A stretch of 64,000 nucleotides of DNA from Candida dubliniensis CD36. Lineage: Eukaryota > Ascomycota > Pichiomycetes > Serinales > Debaryomycetaceae. The stretch spans positions 806,001 through 870,000 of the forward strand of contig NC_012866.1 of the NCBI RefSeq assembly GCF_000026945.1, written 5' to 3'. Each line of letters begins with the position of its first letter. Position 1 is the stretch's first letter. This document shows positions 49,389-60,559 of the stretch, in pieces. The notes below the pieces were generated by a model. It was not told the origin of the DNA, searched no databases, and was given only the letters and a program-made list of their open reading frames with translations. The position numbers and the translations under genes are program-made.

Positions 49389-52300
49389 ATGACGAAATTT
49401 AATTCCCCATTTATTAAACAAACTTCATTTGAAGTTGATTATGCTCCCACTCATATTACCAAATGGAAATCTCAAAGAACTGGATTACAATTAACTTATA
49501 TTAATCAACCTTCACCCATAGTTAATGGATATTTTGCTGTTGCTACAGAAATTTCTGATAATTCTGGTGCTCCACATACTTTAGAACATTTAATATTTAT
49601 GGGATCGAAAAAATTCCCTTATAAAGGATTATTAGATAATTTAGGTAATAGATTGTATTCATCAACTAATGCATGGACATCAGTAGATCAAACTGTGTAT
49701 ACATTGAGAACTGCTGGTTGGGAAGGATTTAAAACATTATTACCTATATATCTTGATCATTTAATTAATCCTACATTAACTGATGAAGCATGTTTAACTG
49801 AAGTTTATCATATTGATGGTAAAGGAGAAGAAAAAGGGGTTGTATTTAGTGAAATGCAAGGAATTGAAAATCAATCATGGTTTATTGTTTTCCAAAAAAT
49901 GCAAGAAACTTTATATGATAAGAATTCTGGGTATTCTTCAGAAACTGGAGGGTTAATGTCAGAATTACGTCATTTAACTAATGAAAAGATTCGTGAATTT
50001 CATAAATTAATGTATAGACCAGATAATTTATGTGTTATAATTACTGGATCAATTGATCAAGATGAATTATTAGAGATTATGACGGAATTTGATAATGAAT
50101 TGCCCGCTGCATCAACTGGCCAAGGAATTTGTAAACGACCATTTGTTGATTCCAAACATGATGAACCACTTACCGAAGTGATTGTTCAAGAAGTTGAATT
50201 TCCTGAAAAAGATGAAACTATGGGTGAATTATTAATTTCATGGATTGGACCAATGGGGAATGATACTTTGACGAATGTTGCTCTTGATATGGTAGGGGCA
50301 TATTTCACTGATAGTCCGATATCAATTTTTAATAAACATTTAATTGAGATTGAAAATCCATTAGCCACAGAAGTTTTATATAATACTGATGATTATTATC
50401 GTACAGCATTAAATTTCAATTTTAGTGGTGTCCCTACAGAAAATTTACCAGAATTAGATAATAAAATTAAACAATTACTTAAAGAACAAACCAACCCTGA
50501 CAAAATTGAATTAGAATATATGAAACAAATAATTGAACAACAAAAATTGAAATTTATTGCTAGTGCAGAAAATTCTGCTTCAATTTTTTCCAATGTGGCT
50601 ACATTAGAATTTATTTATGGTGATCCTGATGGATCAGATTTATATAAATGGACTAAAGATTTAAAAGAATTTGAAATTTTAATGGATTGGACCCGCCAGC
50701 AATGGAGTCAATTGATTGATACTTATTTTGTTCAGAATAAATCAGCAACTATTTTGGGTAAACCATCAGCAGAATTAAATGAATCAATGAAATTACAAAA
50801 TAAGCAAATTTTAAAAGATATTAAAAATAAATATGGTGGTGATAAACAATTGGCAAATTTACAATTGAAATTAGAAGCGGCACAAAAATTCAATGATACA
50901 CCAATTCCTGACGAATTAGTTACACAATTTCCTGCACCTGATCCACTGAAAATATCATTTATTCATACAAAATCGTATAAGGCGGGAAATACTAAAAATG
51001 GAATAGTTGATAATTCAACTAATCAATATATTGAAAATGATGATATTAGTAGATTATTAGCAAAAGATACCCCATCATCAAATGATTTCCCATTATTTAT
51101 TCATTTTGAACATTTTAAGTCACAATTTGTTACTATTCAATTAGTTATGTCATCGAAAACCGTTGACCCCAACTTATTAAGTTATATGTCAATAATGGAA
51201 GAAATTTTTTCCATGTCAATAGAAATACCTAAAGAGGATGGTGGGGTTGAATATATTCCTTATGAAAAAGTTATTAGTGATATTAATCGAGATTTAATTG
51301 AACATGAATTAGATAATGGATTTGATGAACAATTTTTCGAATTAATTACTATTAAAATTAAATTTGAAATTAAAAATTATCAAAAAGCTATTCAATGGTT
51401 ATATAATATAACCAATCATGTTAAATTTGAAATGAATCGTATTAAAATAATTATTGAAAAAATAATTAATTCATTACCAGAGAAAAAACGTAATGAAGAA
51501 TTAATGATGTATTCATCACAATATCGTCATTTATTTAATGAAAATTCATTAAGAAAAGCTCAAGATTCAATATTTACTGAATCATTTTATAAAAATTTAC
51601 TAGAAAAGTTAGATACCCAAGATAATGGATTTAAAGAAATTGAAGAAGATTTAAATAAATTTAAACAACAATTATTTCAATTAGATAATATTAAAGTGAT
51701 TATTTTAGGTGATGTTACTAAATTACAAAATCCAGTGAGTAGTTGGAATCGATTTATAACCCCACCACAACTGTGTCACACTAATGGTGGAATTGTTGTC
51801 CCATTTCGAGATTTACCAAGATCATATCAATATCGATCATTATTAGGTGAAACATGTCATGGAGAAGCATTTATTGTTAATATTCCTAGTGCTGATTCCA
51901 CACATTTAACCAGTATAACGAAAATTCCTCATGGGAATTATCTTGATGAAGATATTTTCCGAATTGCCCTTGCCACGGAATTTTTAACTGCTGTTGAAGG
52001 ACCATTTTGGAGAGGTATTAGAGGTACTGGATTAGCTTATGGAGTTCATATTACTCGTAATATTGAAACTGGTTATTTAAATTTCAATATTTATCGAGGT
52101 TCAGATTGTATTCAAACTTGGATTAAAGCTAAAACCATAATTGAACAATTTATTAACCGAGAATTAATTATTGATGAAATCAGTATAGATAATGCTATTA
52201 ATGGATTAATTAATGAATTAATTAATAATCATAATAATAATCATTATAATACTGCTATAAGTAAAATTGGAGATAATATTTTTAAAAATCGTGGACCTAA

Positions 52301-52580
52301 TTATATTGAATTTTTCATTAAAAAATTAAATCAATTAAAACAAACAAGTAATTATCAAGATGAAATTATTTATATATTGAAAAAATATTTTATTAAATTA
52401 TTTGATGCTTCAAATTCAACAATTTTTACAAGTTTACCATCAGATAAAATTGAATCTGTAGCAGGGTTTTTCAATAAACAAGGATATAATATAAATGTTG
52501 AAGATATTGGATCAGAAGATTATTCTGAAGAAGAAGAGTATAGTGGGTCTGAAGAAGATGATGAATGTGAATCAGATTAG
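49389..52580 (+). CDS. SDD3: M16-family metallopeptidase, Sdd3-like
   Basis: 1063 residues (S. cerevisiae YOL098C/Sdd3 is 1037). The inverted zinc motif HxxEH is in SGAPHTLEHLIFMGSKKFPY (about residues 60-65), and the distal Glu ligand is expected in the VVFSEMQGIENQ segment (about 155-165). The second, inactive half has the family segment ALATEFLTAVEGPFWRGIRG (about 860). The C-terminus is acidic. M16 proteases of this clamshell type degrade peptides; the precise role of Sdd3 is poorly known. The ATG at 49389 gives the conserved MTKF start. Cytosolic by lack of a targeting signal. Confidence 0.88.
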   Translation: MTKFNSPFIKQTSFEVDYAPTHITKWKSQRTGLQLTYINQPSPIVNGYFAVATEISDNSGAPHTLEHLIFMGSKKFPYKGLLDNLGNRLYSSTNAWTSVDQTVYTLRTAGWEGFKTLLPIYLDHLINPTLTDEACLTEVYHIDGKGEEKGVVFSEMQGIENQSWFIVFQKMQETLYDKNSGYSSETGGLMSELRHLTNEKIREFHKLMYRPDNLCVIITGSIDQDELLEIMTEFDNELPAASTGQGICKRPFVDSKHDEPLTEVIVQEVEFPEKDETMGELLISWIGPMGNDTLTNVALDMVGAYFTDSPISIFNKHLIEIENPLATEVLYNTDDYYRTALNFNFSGVPTENLPELDNKIKQLLKEQTNPDKIELEYMKQIIEQQKLKFIASAENSASIFSNVATLEFIYGDPDGSDLYKWTKDLKEFEILMDWTRQQWSQLIDTYFVQNKSATILGKPSAELNESMKLQNKQILKDIKNKYGGDKQLANLQLKLEAAQKFNDTPIPDELVTQFPAPDPLKISFIHTKSYKAGNTKNGIVDNSTNQYIENDDISRLLAKDTPSSNDFPLFIHFEHFKSQFVTIQLVMSSKTVDPNLLSYMSIMEEIFSMSIEIPKEDGGVEYIPYEKVISDINRDLIEHELDNGFDEQFFELITIKIKFEIKNYQKAIQWLYNITNHVKFEMNRIKIIIEKIINSLPEKKRNEELMMYSSQYRHLFNENSLRKAQDSIFTESFYKNLLEKLDTQDNGFKEIEEDLNKFKQQLFQLDNIKVIILGDVTKLQNPVSSWNRFITPPQLCHTNGGIVVPFRDLPRSYQYRSLLGETCHGEAFIVNIPSADSTHLTSITKIPHGNYLDEDIFRIALATEFLTAVEGPFWRGIRGTGLAYGVHITRNIETGYLNFNIYRGSDCIQTWIKAKTIIEQFINRELIIDEISIDNAINGLINELINNHNNNHYNTAISKIGDNIFKNRGPNYIEFFIKKLNQLKQTSNYQDEIIYILKKYFIKLFDASNSTIFTSLPSDKIESVAGFFNKQGYNINVEDIGSEDYSEEEEYSGSEEDDECESD

Positions 52581-52807
52581 ATAGATTTTGTATAATATAA
52601 TGTATGATAGATGATTAGAGGTTAAGTTAATTTCTAAGAGAATTGTAATGTTTTCTATAATATTTTATAATTGATGTTGTCATTGTTGTTGTTATTATTA
52701 CTTCTATTTATAATCTATCAAAAACGTAACAATAACCAACTAAAGATTCCTCTATCTATACATATATATATATATATATATAAGCATCAATCATAAACTC
52801 TTTATTG

Positions 52808-52867
52808 TTTGAAAAAAAAAAAAAAAAAAAAAAAAAATCTACCTTTAGCCTCCCCGCCGCCCCCACT
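52808..52867. repeat. Poly-A tract and adjacent TA repeat between SDD3 and the MNN2-type gene
   Basis: (TA)n at about 52760-52782 and an A-tract at 52813-52837 in the short tail-to-tail gap. A GC-rich bit (CCTCCCCGCCGCCCCC, about 52849) follows at the 3' end of the mannosyltransferase gene. Simple sequence only. Confidence 0.7.
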
Positions 52868-55089
52868 TATGATGCAGCACCTTCTTTCTTATTATCATTA
52901 CCACTTTCTTGTTGTTGTGGCTTCTGTTGTTGATTTAAAATTGTTAACTTTGTTGCTTCATTATCAAAAGTATCTTTTTTCAAAAATTCAATATATTTAC
53001 CAACTGATGCACAAACTTGTTGTTGAGATTTCCCAGCAATTTTATCCCAATATATTGAAGATTTACTAATAGCTTTACAAGCTACCCATTGAGATATTGT
53101 ATGAAATCTTAATTCCCAATCTTTACCTTCAAATAATTTTTCCACTTTATCAGGTAAACCCATATTTCTTCTTGAATATGTTCCAAATTCATCATTAGCT
53201 TCTTTGGAATTCTTAAGAGGGTCAATTTTGGGATGATTACAATGTAAAAATAATATTTCTGGTAATTTATAATTAATCATTCGATGAACTGTTGCTTCAT
53301 CTTCATATTGTTTATCTTGATAAATTTGTCGTTTATAATCATGAAATTGTTTCATTAAATCTGATGTATAACCTCCTGATTGAAATGGATTTAATCTTGT
53401 ATCTAATTTCCTACTGATTAAAAATTTTTTCCAATCTTGATAAAATTGATAATTATCTCTTGGATCAGTTTGTCCTAATGTAGTTTCAGATGATTTCCCA
53501 TTAAGAGCTTCATATCCTAAAATATGAACTTTTTGATTAGTTAAAGTGTATCGTTCATTCATTACATGTAATGCTGGAACAATAGTTTCTCTATCACCTT
53601 CACCATAAGCCCCTTGATAAAGTAAATCAATATAAAAATCTTTACCATTGATATTATAATATAATGCTAATAATAAACTTTTCAAATGTTCCCGTTTAGA
53701 GAAAACCATTTGTCCAGTTTCCACTGAAATTGTACTAGGTAAATTATCAAGATCATGATAATGAACTTCCAGTTGTTTATCTTTAGTGATATATTCAGCA
53801 AATGATCCATCATTAGGGATACCAAATCGATCAATAATTTCTCCGGGTTCAATTCTTGCAATTCTATAATATAATGGACTAGTTAATTTAACCCATAAAT
53901 CCGGCCATAAAATCATTTTCGTCGAAAGATAAGGTTCAGTAAATAATAAATTATCAACATTTTTAATAGCAAGATTATCAGCATCCATAGCAATAATATG
54001 ATCAAAACTACTAACTAATAATCCCATGATTTTCCTCGAGAATTTTTCATTAATAATATCAAATACTTCTTTTCCAACTTGTTCTTCAACAATAATACAT
54101 TTCCCATTTAATTTTTGTGGTAATAATTCTTCACAAATTTGTTTATCATATTCTTGTTTAGTATCAAGGATTAATTCAACTGGTAATTGAGATCCTCGTT
54201 CTCTCATATTGGCAATGGCAGTCAAAGCTGATCCTATCATATTACCACCACCATTAACAACAATCCCATGACCAGAAATGAATTGTGATGGAGGGTCAGG
54301 TAATGATTTCAATTGTTTAACAACTTGATCATGAGCATCACGAAGAGCTCTAAATTTATCACCAGGTATAGTTAATTTACTTCCTAATAAATATTTTTCT
54401 GATATAATTCTGGCATCCCATTGATAAGTTGGATTTAATTTTTCACCTTTTTCTTCTTTAGTTAATGGTTGACATTTAGGTTTATTATTTAATAAAATAT
54501 CCTTCAATAAATATTGGAAATATTTTTGACGATTGAAATATTTATCATTAGCTTTAGTTAAATATTTATCTAAATCAGGAATCAGTTTTGTATCTTCTTG
54601 CCCCAAAATTGCTAAACATGAAGCTGGTTCTAATGAACTTTCGTGTTGTAAAGCATATTCATCAACTTTTTTCGAATAAATATCAAATGAAAATGCATAT
54701 TGTTTGAAAATTTCATTACTATATTGTTCAGTTATTTCTTGTTGTAAATGGTTTTTAATATCTTCTAAATATTTCATTCTTAATTCAGTTTTCAATTTTT
54801 GAATTACTCCCGGCTTTTCTTGAATTTCAAGTTTTTTACGAATTTCACCAATTAATTCTTCTTTTTTAGCATCTTCTAACTCAGAAGTTAATCTATTGAC
54901 ATATTCTTCACTATCATAATTACTTATATGTGATTGTATTTTCGTGTTGTCACTAGTATAATAAGTTTGACCTTTAGTTTTTTTAATATCTTCATGAGTA
55001 GAAGTCAAGACATAAAGATTGAAAATTATTACTCCCAATACAAGAGTACCCAATATAAGATGCAGTGGTGATAGTCTTCTTAAACTCAT
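52867..55089 (-). CDS. Golgi alpha-1,2-mannosyltransferase, MNN2 family
   Basis: 740 residues. A short cytosolic tail (MSLRRLSPLHLI) and a single N-terminal transmembrane helix (ILGTLVLGVIIFNLYVL) mark a type II Golgi protein. A charged coiled-coil-like stem runs to about residue 150. The catalytic part contains GHGIVVNGGGNMIGSALTAI (about 268), the DxD metal motif in HIIAMDADNLAI (about 365), and LPSTISVETGQMVFSK (about 470), all typical of Mnn2/Mnn5. These enzymes add the first branching mannose to the alpha-1,6 backbone of N-glycan outer chains, important for the Candida wall. The family has several members in C. albicans; I cannot decide which one. A Gln/Asn-rich tail ends the protein. 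Confidence 0.9.
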   Translation of the reverse strand: MSLRRLSPLHLILGTLVLGVIIFNLYVLTSTHEDIKKTKGQTYYTSDNTKIQSHISNYDSEEYVNRLTSELEDAKKEELIGEIRKKLEIQEKPGVIQKLKTELRMKYLEDIKNHLQQEITEQYSNEIFKQYAFSFDIYSKKVDEYALQHESSLEPASCLAILGQEDTKLIPDLDKYLTKANDKYFNRQKYFQYLLKDILLNNKPKCQPLTKEEKGEKLNPTYQWDARIISEKYLLGSKLTIPGDKFRALRDAHDQVVKQLKSLPDPPSQFISGHGIVVNGGGNMIGSALTAIANMRERGSQLPVELILDTKQEYDKQICEELLPQKLNGKCIIVEEQVGKEVFDIINEKFSRKIMGLLVSSFDHIIAMDADNLAIKNVDNLLFTEPYLSTKMILWPDLWVKLTSPLYYRIARIEPGEIIDRFGIPNDGSFAEYITKDKQLEVHYHDLDNLPSTISVETGQMVFSKREHLKSLLLALYYNINGKDFYIDLLYQGAYGEGDRETIVPALHVMNERYTLTNQKVHILGYEALNGKSSETTLGQTDPRDNYQFYQDWKKFLISRKLDTRLNPFQSGGYTSDLMKQFHDYKRQIYQDKQYEDEATVHRMINYKLPEILFLHCNHPKIDPLKNSKEANDEFGTYSRRNMGLPDKVEKLFEGKDWELRFHTISQWVACKAISKSSIYWDKIAGKSQQQVCASVGKYIEFLKKDTFDNEATKLTILNQQQKPQQQESGNDNKKEGAAS

Positions 55090-56831
55090 TATATACTGGA
55101 GATAAAGTACAAGATTGGAATGAAAATTACCTAGATGGAGATGTGAAATGAATGTTGCTGTTTCCTGAAATCTAAATCAAAAAAAGAACCTCCCAAAAAT
55201 AAAATTATATATATAATAATAATATCTTATAAGATATATTTGGAATGATTCTTAAAAAGAAGAAGAAGAAGAAGAAGGATAATAAATTGGAATTATAATA
55301 TTTAAGAAAGAGAAAGAAATGAAATAAAATGAAATAAAATGAAAGATTATTTTTATATAATCAATTCAAGTATTAATAAGGAGCAACAAATCAACAAATC
55401 AAATCAGCATACAAAATTAAAATCAAAACAAAACAGAAAGAAGAAGAAGAAAAAAATTTTTTTTTTTTTCTTTTTTTTTTTTTTTGCGTGCAAAAAGCTC
55501 AAGTTTTGTGTAGTACACGCATACATATACCTACTAATCTAATCTAATCTTCTTCTATAATAAGATCTTTAAACCATCACACATAAATTAATGGTTATTG
55601 CATGAAATTTTTAGTAAGAATAACAGCAGCAAGTAACTAATTCTAGTTTAGTATTGGTGATTGTGTATATTTCATACATTATTAGAATTGTTGTTTTTTA
55701 CAAAGTTATTTTTAGGAAATAGTTCGTAGACACCACAACAACAACTAACTTAAATGTCAAAATTCAACACTAACTGCTATTTTGTAATGTTAAACAGTTG
55801 GTCTATAGGATAGATCTTGGATGCGGATATACCGGAGAGGGGGGGCTGACAGGAACGGGAGGAACTAATTTTGTGTTTAAAAGCAATTCAACACAAACAA
55901 TCAAATTATTATTATCGATGAAAGGGAAGCATTAGTCTCATGATCCTTTGTTCGTTTGTTTGTCCGAATTTCATAGGGCTGAAAATCTCTGAAAATTTCC
56001 TTTGTTTCATCTCCCGCCATCATCATTATCTTCACCTTCACACCAAAGGATAAAGAAAATGAAAATATTGCACAAACACGACTCAAAATTGGTAGCTCCA
56101 TTCAATTGATATCAGACCCTATTAATCATTGACTAACAAAAACCAAATCATTATGTTATTATATTGATTAAAATGATTTATGGCAAACATAGAAGAAAGT
56201 ATGTAATACCTTGATGATGTAGATAAACTAGAGAGAGTGAGAAAATTCTTGGTGTTTATCTTATTAACAAAGGCAACAAGAAAAAAAATAGAATTGGGCA
56301 AATATTTCAAACCTAAAATTTTGCAATCTTTTTATACCAATAGGAAGGGGGAGTTCTAGTAACTTAGTCATATACACAGTTGTTACTGAAATTAAACTAA
56401 TTCTGTATTGTTGGAAACTTTTACTTAGTAGTAATGTAATTTTTCAATTCCACAATCGATTATAATGTTCCTGCATATAAGCAAGAAGAGTACTTTATTT
56501 TTTTTTTTTTTTTGAATTTCTTTTTTTTTTTTCTTTTGTAACTGTTCTCCTCCTCTTCATCTTCGTCTTATTCATTTCTTAATAAAACACCACATCATCA
56601 TCATCAGCCCTATTATATCATCAACAAACTTTTTACCTTTCTTTCTTTTCACTGGTTTCCCTCAATTAACACATTTACTTTTAATACTACCACCACCACC
56701 ACCACCACCACCACCACTTCAATTAAACTATTAGACTAATTAAACTTTTCAACTTCTTTCTTCTTTCTTTTTCTAAACCCGTATAATTTTTCATTCATTG
56801 GATATATTTCACACATTTTTCATCTATCATC
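55090..56831. other. 1.7 kb divergent intergenic region (MNN2-type/MATE)
   Basis: Shared promoter region of two divergently transcribed membrane-system genes. Contains simple repeats: AAG repeat (55255-55278), AAATG repeat (55318-55341), mixed A/T tract (55451-55486), T-tract (56497-56512), an ACC repeat (56689-56717) and pyrimidine stretches near 56755. No credible ORF. Confidence 0.6.
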
Positions 56832-58697
56832 ATGTCATCACATCCAGATAGAACTCATCAATTCACTCATTCTAATACTAAAAGAAGAGCATCAATTGTT
56901 TATGGTTCAGTAGGTAAAGGAGGATTATATTTACCTTCAGATTTCATCGCCAACAAGGATGATACTAATAACACTTTTGATATTGAAGAAGACGATAATA
57001 GTAATGAAACTCAACCTTTATTGCCTGAAAATTTTGGTAATTCTTCTTCGTCTTCAACATTATTATATAATAAGAAGAAATTTAGAAGGAAACTGAGTGT
57101 TATTAATCATGAATTGATTGAAGAAGAACGTGAATTATTAAAAGATAATCATATCCCTATTCCTGAACCTAATGGTCCTACTAATTCAATTCAAGATCAA
57201 GCAGTTATTGGAGATGATAATGATAACGCTGAAGAAGAAGAAGAAGATGACATCATCAGGGATACATTTGAAAATGCTATTATTAATAAAGAAATTCAAT
57301 CAACTACATCAACCATTGAATTAAAAAATTTAATTAAATCATCAATTCCATTAGTTTTAACATTTCTTTTACAAAATTCTTTATCTACAGTATCAGTTTT
57401 CAGTGTTGGTCATTTAGGTGCTACTGAATTAGCAGCAGTTTCAATGGGAGCCATGACAGCTAATATTACTGGATATGCTACTATTCAAGGTATTGCTACT
57501 GCTTTAGATACTCTTTGTCCTCAAGCATTTGGAGCTAAAAAATATAAATTAGTGGGATCATATCTTCAAAAATGTACTGCATTAATATTTGTCATTATGA
57601 TACCAATTTTCATTATTTGGATATTTTTCGGTTATGATTTAATTTGTTTAATTCTTCCTGATAAAGAAACAGCTAAATTATCAGCAGTTTATTTAAAATA
57701 TCTTACATTTGGTATGCCAGCTTATATATTATTTGAATGTGGTAAAAGATTTTTACAAGCTCAAGGAATTTATCATATTTCTACTTATGTATTATTAATT
57801 GCTGCTCCATCAAATTTAATTATGAATTTATTATTTGTTAAACATATTGGTTATTTAGGAGCTCCCATTGCTGTGGCAATAAATTATTGGATTATGTTTT
57901 CTGGATTGATTATATTAACGGTATTTTTTATTAAACCTGAAGATACTCCTCAGGGTTTACATCCAATGGAATGTTGGGGTGGATTTAGTATTAAAGATGC
58001 TTTCCATGATTGGAAAAAATTGATTGTTTTAGCTATACCAGGTTTAATCATGTTGGAAGCAGAATTTTTGGCATTTGAAATTTTAACATTAATGGCATCT
58101 TATTTAGGTACTATTGCACTTGCTGCTCAATCTGTTGGTACAACAATGGCAGCTTTAACTTATCAAGTACCATTTGCTATTGGAATTGCTTCATCAACTA
58201 GAATTGCTAATTTCTTGGGTGCCGGTTTAGGTGATGCTGCTAAAATTACTACTAAAGTGGCCCTTTTATTTGGACTCTTCATTTCCATATTCAATTTCTT
58301 GGTATTATTTATATTTCAAACACAAATTGCTAAAGCATTCACTAATGATGAAAAAGTCATTAGTGCCGTGACTAATGTTATGTGGTTAATTGCTCTTATG
58401 CAAATATCTGATGCTATGAATGCTAATTCAGCTGGATGTTTAAGAGGTCAAGGTCAAACAAAAATTGGTGGTATTATCAATTTATTCTCTTATTATGTGG
58501 TTGGTTTACCATTATCAGTATATCTTTCATTTTATTCACCTTGGAAAGGTTCTTTACATGGCCTTTGGATCGGTAGTACCGTGGCATTAACAATTATTGG
58601 ATCAGTACAAAGTTATTATGCATTAACCGTTGATTTTAATAAACTTTGTGATGATGCAAGAAAAAGAACTAGTGAAAGTCATCATAATCATGTATAA
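56832..58697 (+). CDS. MATE-family multidrug/toxin extrusion transporter
   Basis: 621 residues. A hydrophilic N-terminal region of about 160 residues is followed by about 12 transmembrane helices in two MatE repeats. Family landmarks include SSIPLVLTFLLQNSLSTVSV (about 170-190), SMGAMTANITGYATIQGIAT (about 202-222), ALDTLCPQAFGAKKY (about 222-236), LRGQGQTKIGGIINL (about 540) and the second-half AAQSVGTTMAALTYQVP. MATE carriers expel cations or drugs in exchange for protons or sodium. Closest in S. cerevisiae would be Erc1/YDR338C. The acidic N-terminal tail (NAEEEEEDDIIRDTFE) is usual in the fungal members. Plasma or vacuolar membrane location is likely. Confidence 0.92.
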   Translation: MSSHPDRTHQFTHSNTKRRASIVYGSVGKGGLYLPSDFIANKDDTNNTFDIEEDDNSNETQPLLPENFGNSSSSSTLLYNKKKFRRKLSVINHELIEEERELLKDNHIPIPEPNGPTNSIQDQAVIGDDNDNAEEEEEDDIIRDTFENAIINKEIQSTTSTIELKNLIKSSIPLVLTFLLQNSLSTVSVFSVGHLGATELAAVSMGAMTANITGYATIQGIATALDTLCPQAFGAKKYKLVGSYLQKCTALIFVIMIPIFIIWIFFGYDLICLILPDKETAKLSAVYLKYLTFGMPAYILFECGKRFLQAQGIYHISTYVLLIAAPSNLIMNLLFVKHIGYLGAPIAVAINYWIMFSGLIILTVFFIKPEDTPQGLHPMECWGGFSIKDAFHDWKKLIVLAIPGLIMLEAEFLAFEILTLMASYLGTIALAAQSVGTTMAALTYQVPFAIGIASSTRIANFLGAGLGDAAKITTKVALLFGLFISIFNFLVLFIFQTQIAKAFTNDEKVISAVTNVMWLIALMQISDAMNANSAGCLRGQGQTKIGGIINLFSYYVVGLPLSVYLSFYSPWKGSLHGLWIGSTVALTIIGSVQSYYALTVDFNKLCDDARKRTSESHHNHV

Positions 58698-59452
58698 GTG
58701 AATAAAGCTCTTTCGTCCTTTTTTTTTTTTTGGCATACTTTTATTTATTCTTACAAAAGATTCAAAAAAGTATATATGTATATATATATGCATTAATAGA
58801 CATTATTATTTATAACCAATACGCTTTTCCTGTTTGTAAAAGAAGTTTCTTATCTACAAAGTCCTAGTTGATCTATTTTCTGTTTTTATTTTTAAGAAGG
58901 GATACAACTTTAAGAAATGTATTATTAACGATTGATCAAAACTTGACAATGAAAACATTCTTATAATTTAAGTGATTACCAATAGGACTTAAATACTTTT
59001 ATTGCTTTTTTTTTTTTTTTTTTGGACAACTACTACTTGATGGATTGGTTAAATTAGTTTTATCATTGTGATAGCAACTAGTGATTGTGTTGACAACATA
59101 TCCAAGCTATATTAGTGAACCCGGACATCATTCACCCTGATTCAATCTCCCAAGAATACTCTTTGTGGTGGAAATCATATTTGTATGTAGTTTAGTTAAT
59201 TTCTATATAAGATTCTATAGAGTAGAGAAGTGGGGACATTCTCAACACATGAAAATACATTAATTGGTCACAAAACCATAACATCGTACAATGTTATGGA
59301 CACATAATGTTAGTATTAAAACACACCCTGTCGAAGGAAAGTTAAAGATAAGATCGTATATTGAACAAAAAAAAGTAAGCAAGATAATAAAATAGAGGAA
59401 TAAAAGACAAATTTATAGTAAAAGAATTTAGTAAAAGAGTAGTAAGAGAACA

Positions 59453-59498
59453 AGATGAGTCATAATAGGATGAGTCATAGAATAGGATGAGTCATAGA
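59453..59498. repeat. Tandem repeat carrying three TGAGTCA sites
   Basis: TGAGTCA occurs at 59456-59462, 59471-59477 and 59488-59494 inside a short direct repeat of the type AATAGGATGAGTCATAG. Each copy is a canonical Gcn4/AP-1 binding site. Spacing is 15 and 17 bp. A TATA-like AGTATAAATTT follows near 59548, so the array sits where an upstream activating region of a transcription unit or LTR would be. Confidence 0.65.
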
Positions 59499-59656
59499 GA
59501 TCGGTTCATGACACACCCTCCCCAATATTCGTATCTAATTTTCTCTAAATAGTATAAATTTCCCATTGGTTTTCTCTTTCCTCTTCTTCATTATTTTAGT
59601 CTATTTACAGTATAGTATCTATGGATGTTTATTGGGTGTGATTTTTTTGAGAGATT

Positions 59657-59746
59657 ATGCGACCAACCCAGGAAACTGATGAAGTGATTGCGAGTTTAGC
59701 TAACGGAATACATGTTTTGAGTGAGCTCAATGTTTCCGGTGTATAA
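59657..59746 (+). CDS. Short Gag-like ORF, possible retrotransposon relic
   Basis: 29 codons (MRPTQETDEVIASLANGIHV and nine more residues) about 110 bp after a TATA-like box. A helical, polar start after a U5-like leader is what the beginning of a Gag frame can look like. The following bases can be read in another frame as SIYAFDDWYFYQEPINRC. It is too short to assign, and no primer-binding site was confirmed. Confidence 0.2.
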   Translation: MRPTQETDEVIASLANGIHVLSELNVSGV

Positions 59747-59928
59747 GCATGTCGTCCATATATGCATTTGATGATTGGTACTTTTATCAAGAGCCTATTA
59801 ACCGTTGTTAAATCAACAAAATCTCCTAGGATAAGTATATGAAAGGAAGATTTAATTCAACTTTTCGTATACCATACATTTATAATTATATTTTAATATA
59901 CACATATATTTATTTATTTATTTATTTT

Positions 59929-60156
59929 TGTTATATCAACTTGTTAATGTGTCCGTGTAACGACCACGAGTAGTTATTACACAACTGTATTATCCCGGGG
60001 GTAATACTAGGCAGGGGTATAATATCTATCAGTGGTAGTTATTATATATAATGACCTTTAGTCCCCCCTTTTACTTTGTTTTTATATTTATATTTAGTCT
60101 AGATATGATTCTTCTATAGTAATTTATAATCTTATTTCCCTTAAATAAAATCAACA
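59929..60156. mobile_element. Candidate solo LTR relic with imperfect target duplication
   Basis: About 228 bp starting TGTTATATCAAC and ending AAAATCAACA, i.e. TG...CA ends with TGTT/AACA inverted termini. Flanking 5-mers are ATTTT (59924-59928) and ATTAT (60157-60161), one mismatch. Inside are a C-rich run and a TATATATAATG box. Weaker than the solo LTR at 63370 and not supported by an obvious second copy. Confidence 0.35.
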
Positions 60157-60183
60157 ATTATCTAGTAGTCCTTAATTTTGGGA

Positions 60184-60443
60184 CCACTTTTATGCGAAAT
60201 TTGGTGGTATTAAACTATTTTTAATTTTTGTAGATTTTGTCGTTTCAAATGAATATGCCAATATATTATGTCTGGCTAATCTTACATCTACTTCGAACAA
60301 TATTTTAATAAGTGGTTACAGAAAATGTTAAGTATTCATTTTTTTTTTTAATGAAAAGATAATCCCATAGTTATCTTAACAATTGTGTTACAAACTTGGT
60401 GTTCAAAACTATCCATTCATTCTATCATCATCGAGACATCAAA
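60184..60443 (+). repeat. Duplicated IFA-type upstream region (copy B)
   Basis: Counterpart of 4821-5073; the same blocks appear in the same order (GCGAAATTTGGT, ATTAAAC, TACATCTACTTC, GATAATCC, AGTTATCTTAACAATT, ATCCATTCATTCTATC). It ends about 115 bp before the ATG of the intact IFA-type copy 3. Confidence 0.7.
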
Positions 60444-60559
60444 ATACTGTTTCCACTGACAACAACATACCGCTAATTAGTAGATATTATCACAAAGAAA
60501 TCACATTTTTAAGAGTTTCTTAACTTCTTAAATTGTTGATTATTAGCAGGATTGTTACC

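Larger units (their letters stand above)
58698..60559. other. Intergenic region with retroelement-like relics
   Basis: 1.9 kb between the MATE gene and IFA-type copy 3. No full gene. Contains a triple TGAGTCA cluster, a possible LTR relic with a short Gag-like ORF, a second candidate LTR and the duplicated IFA-type upstream region; each is listed separately. T-tracts lie at 58718-58731 and 59007-59022. Confidence 0.5.
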
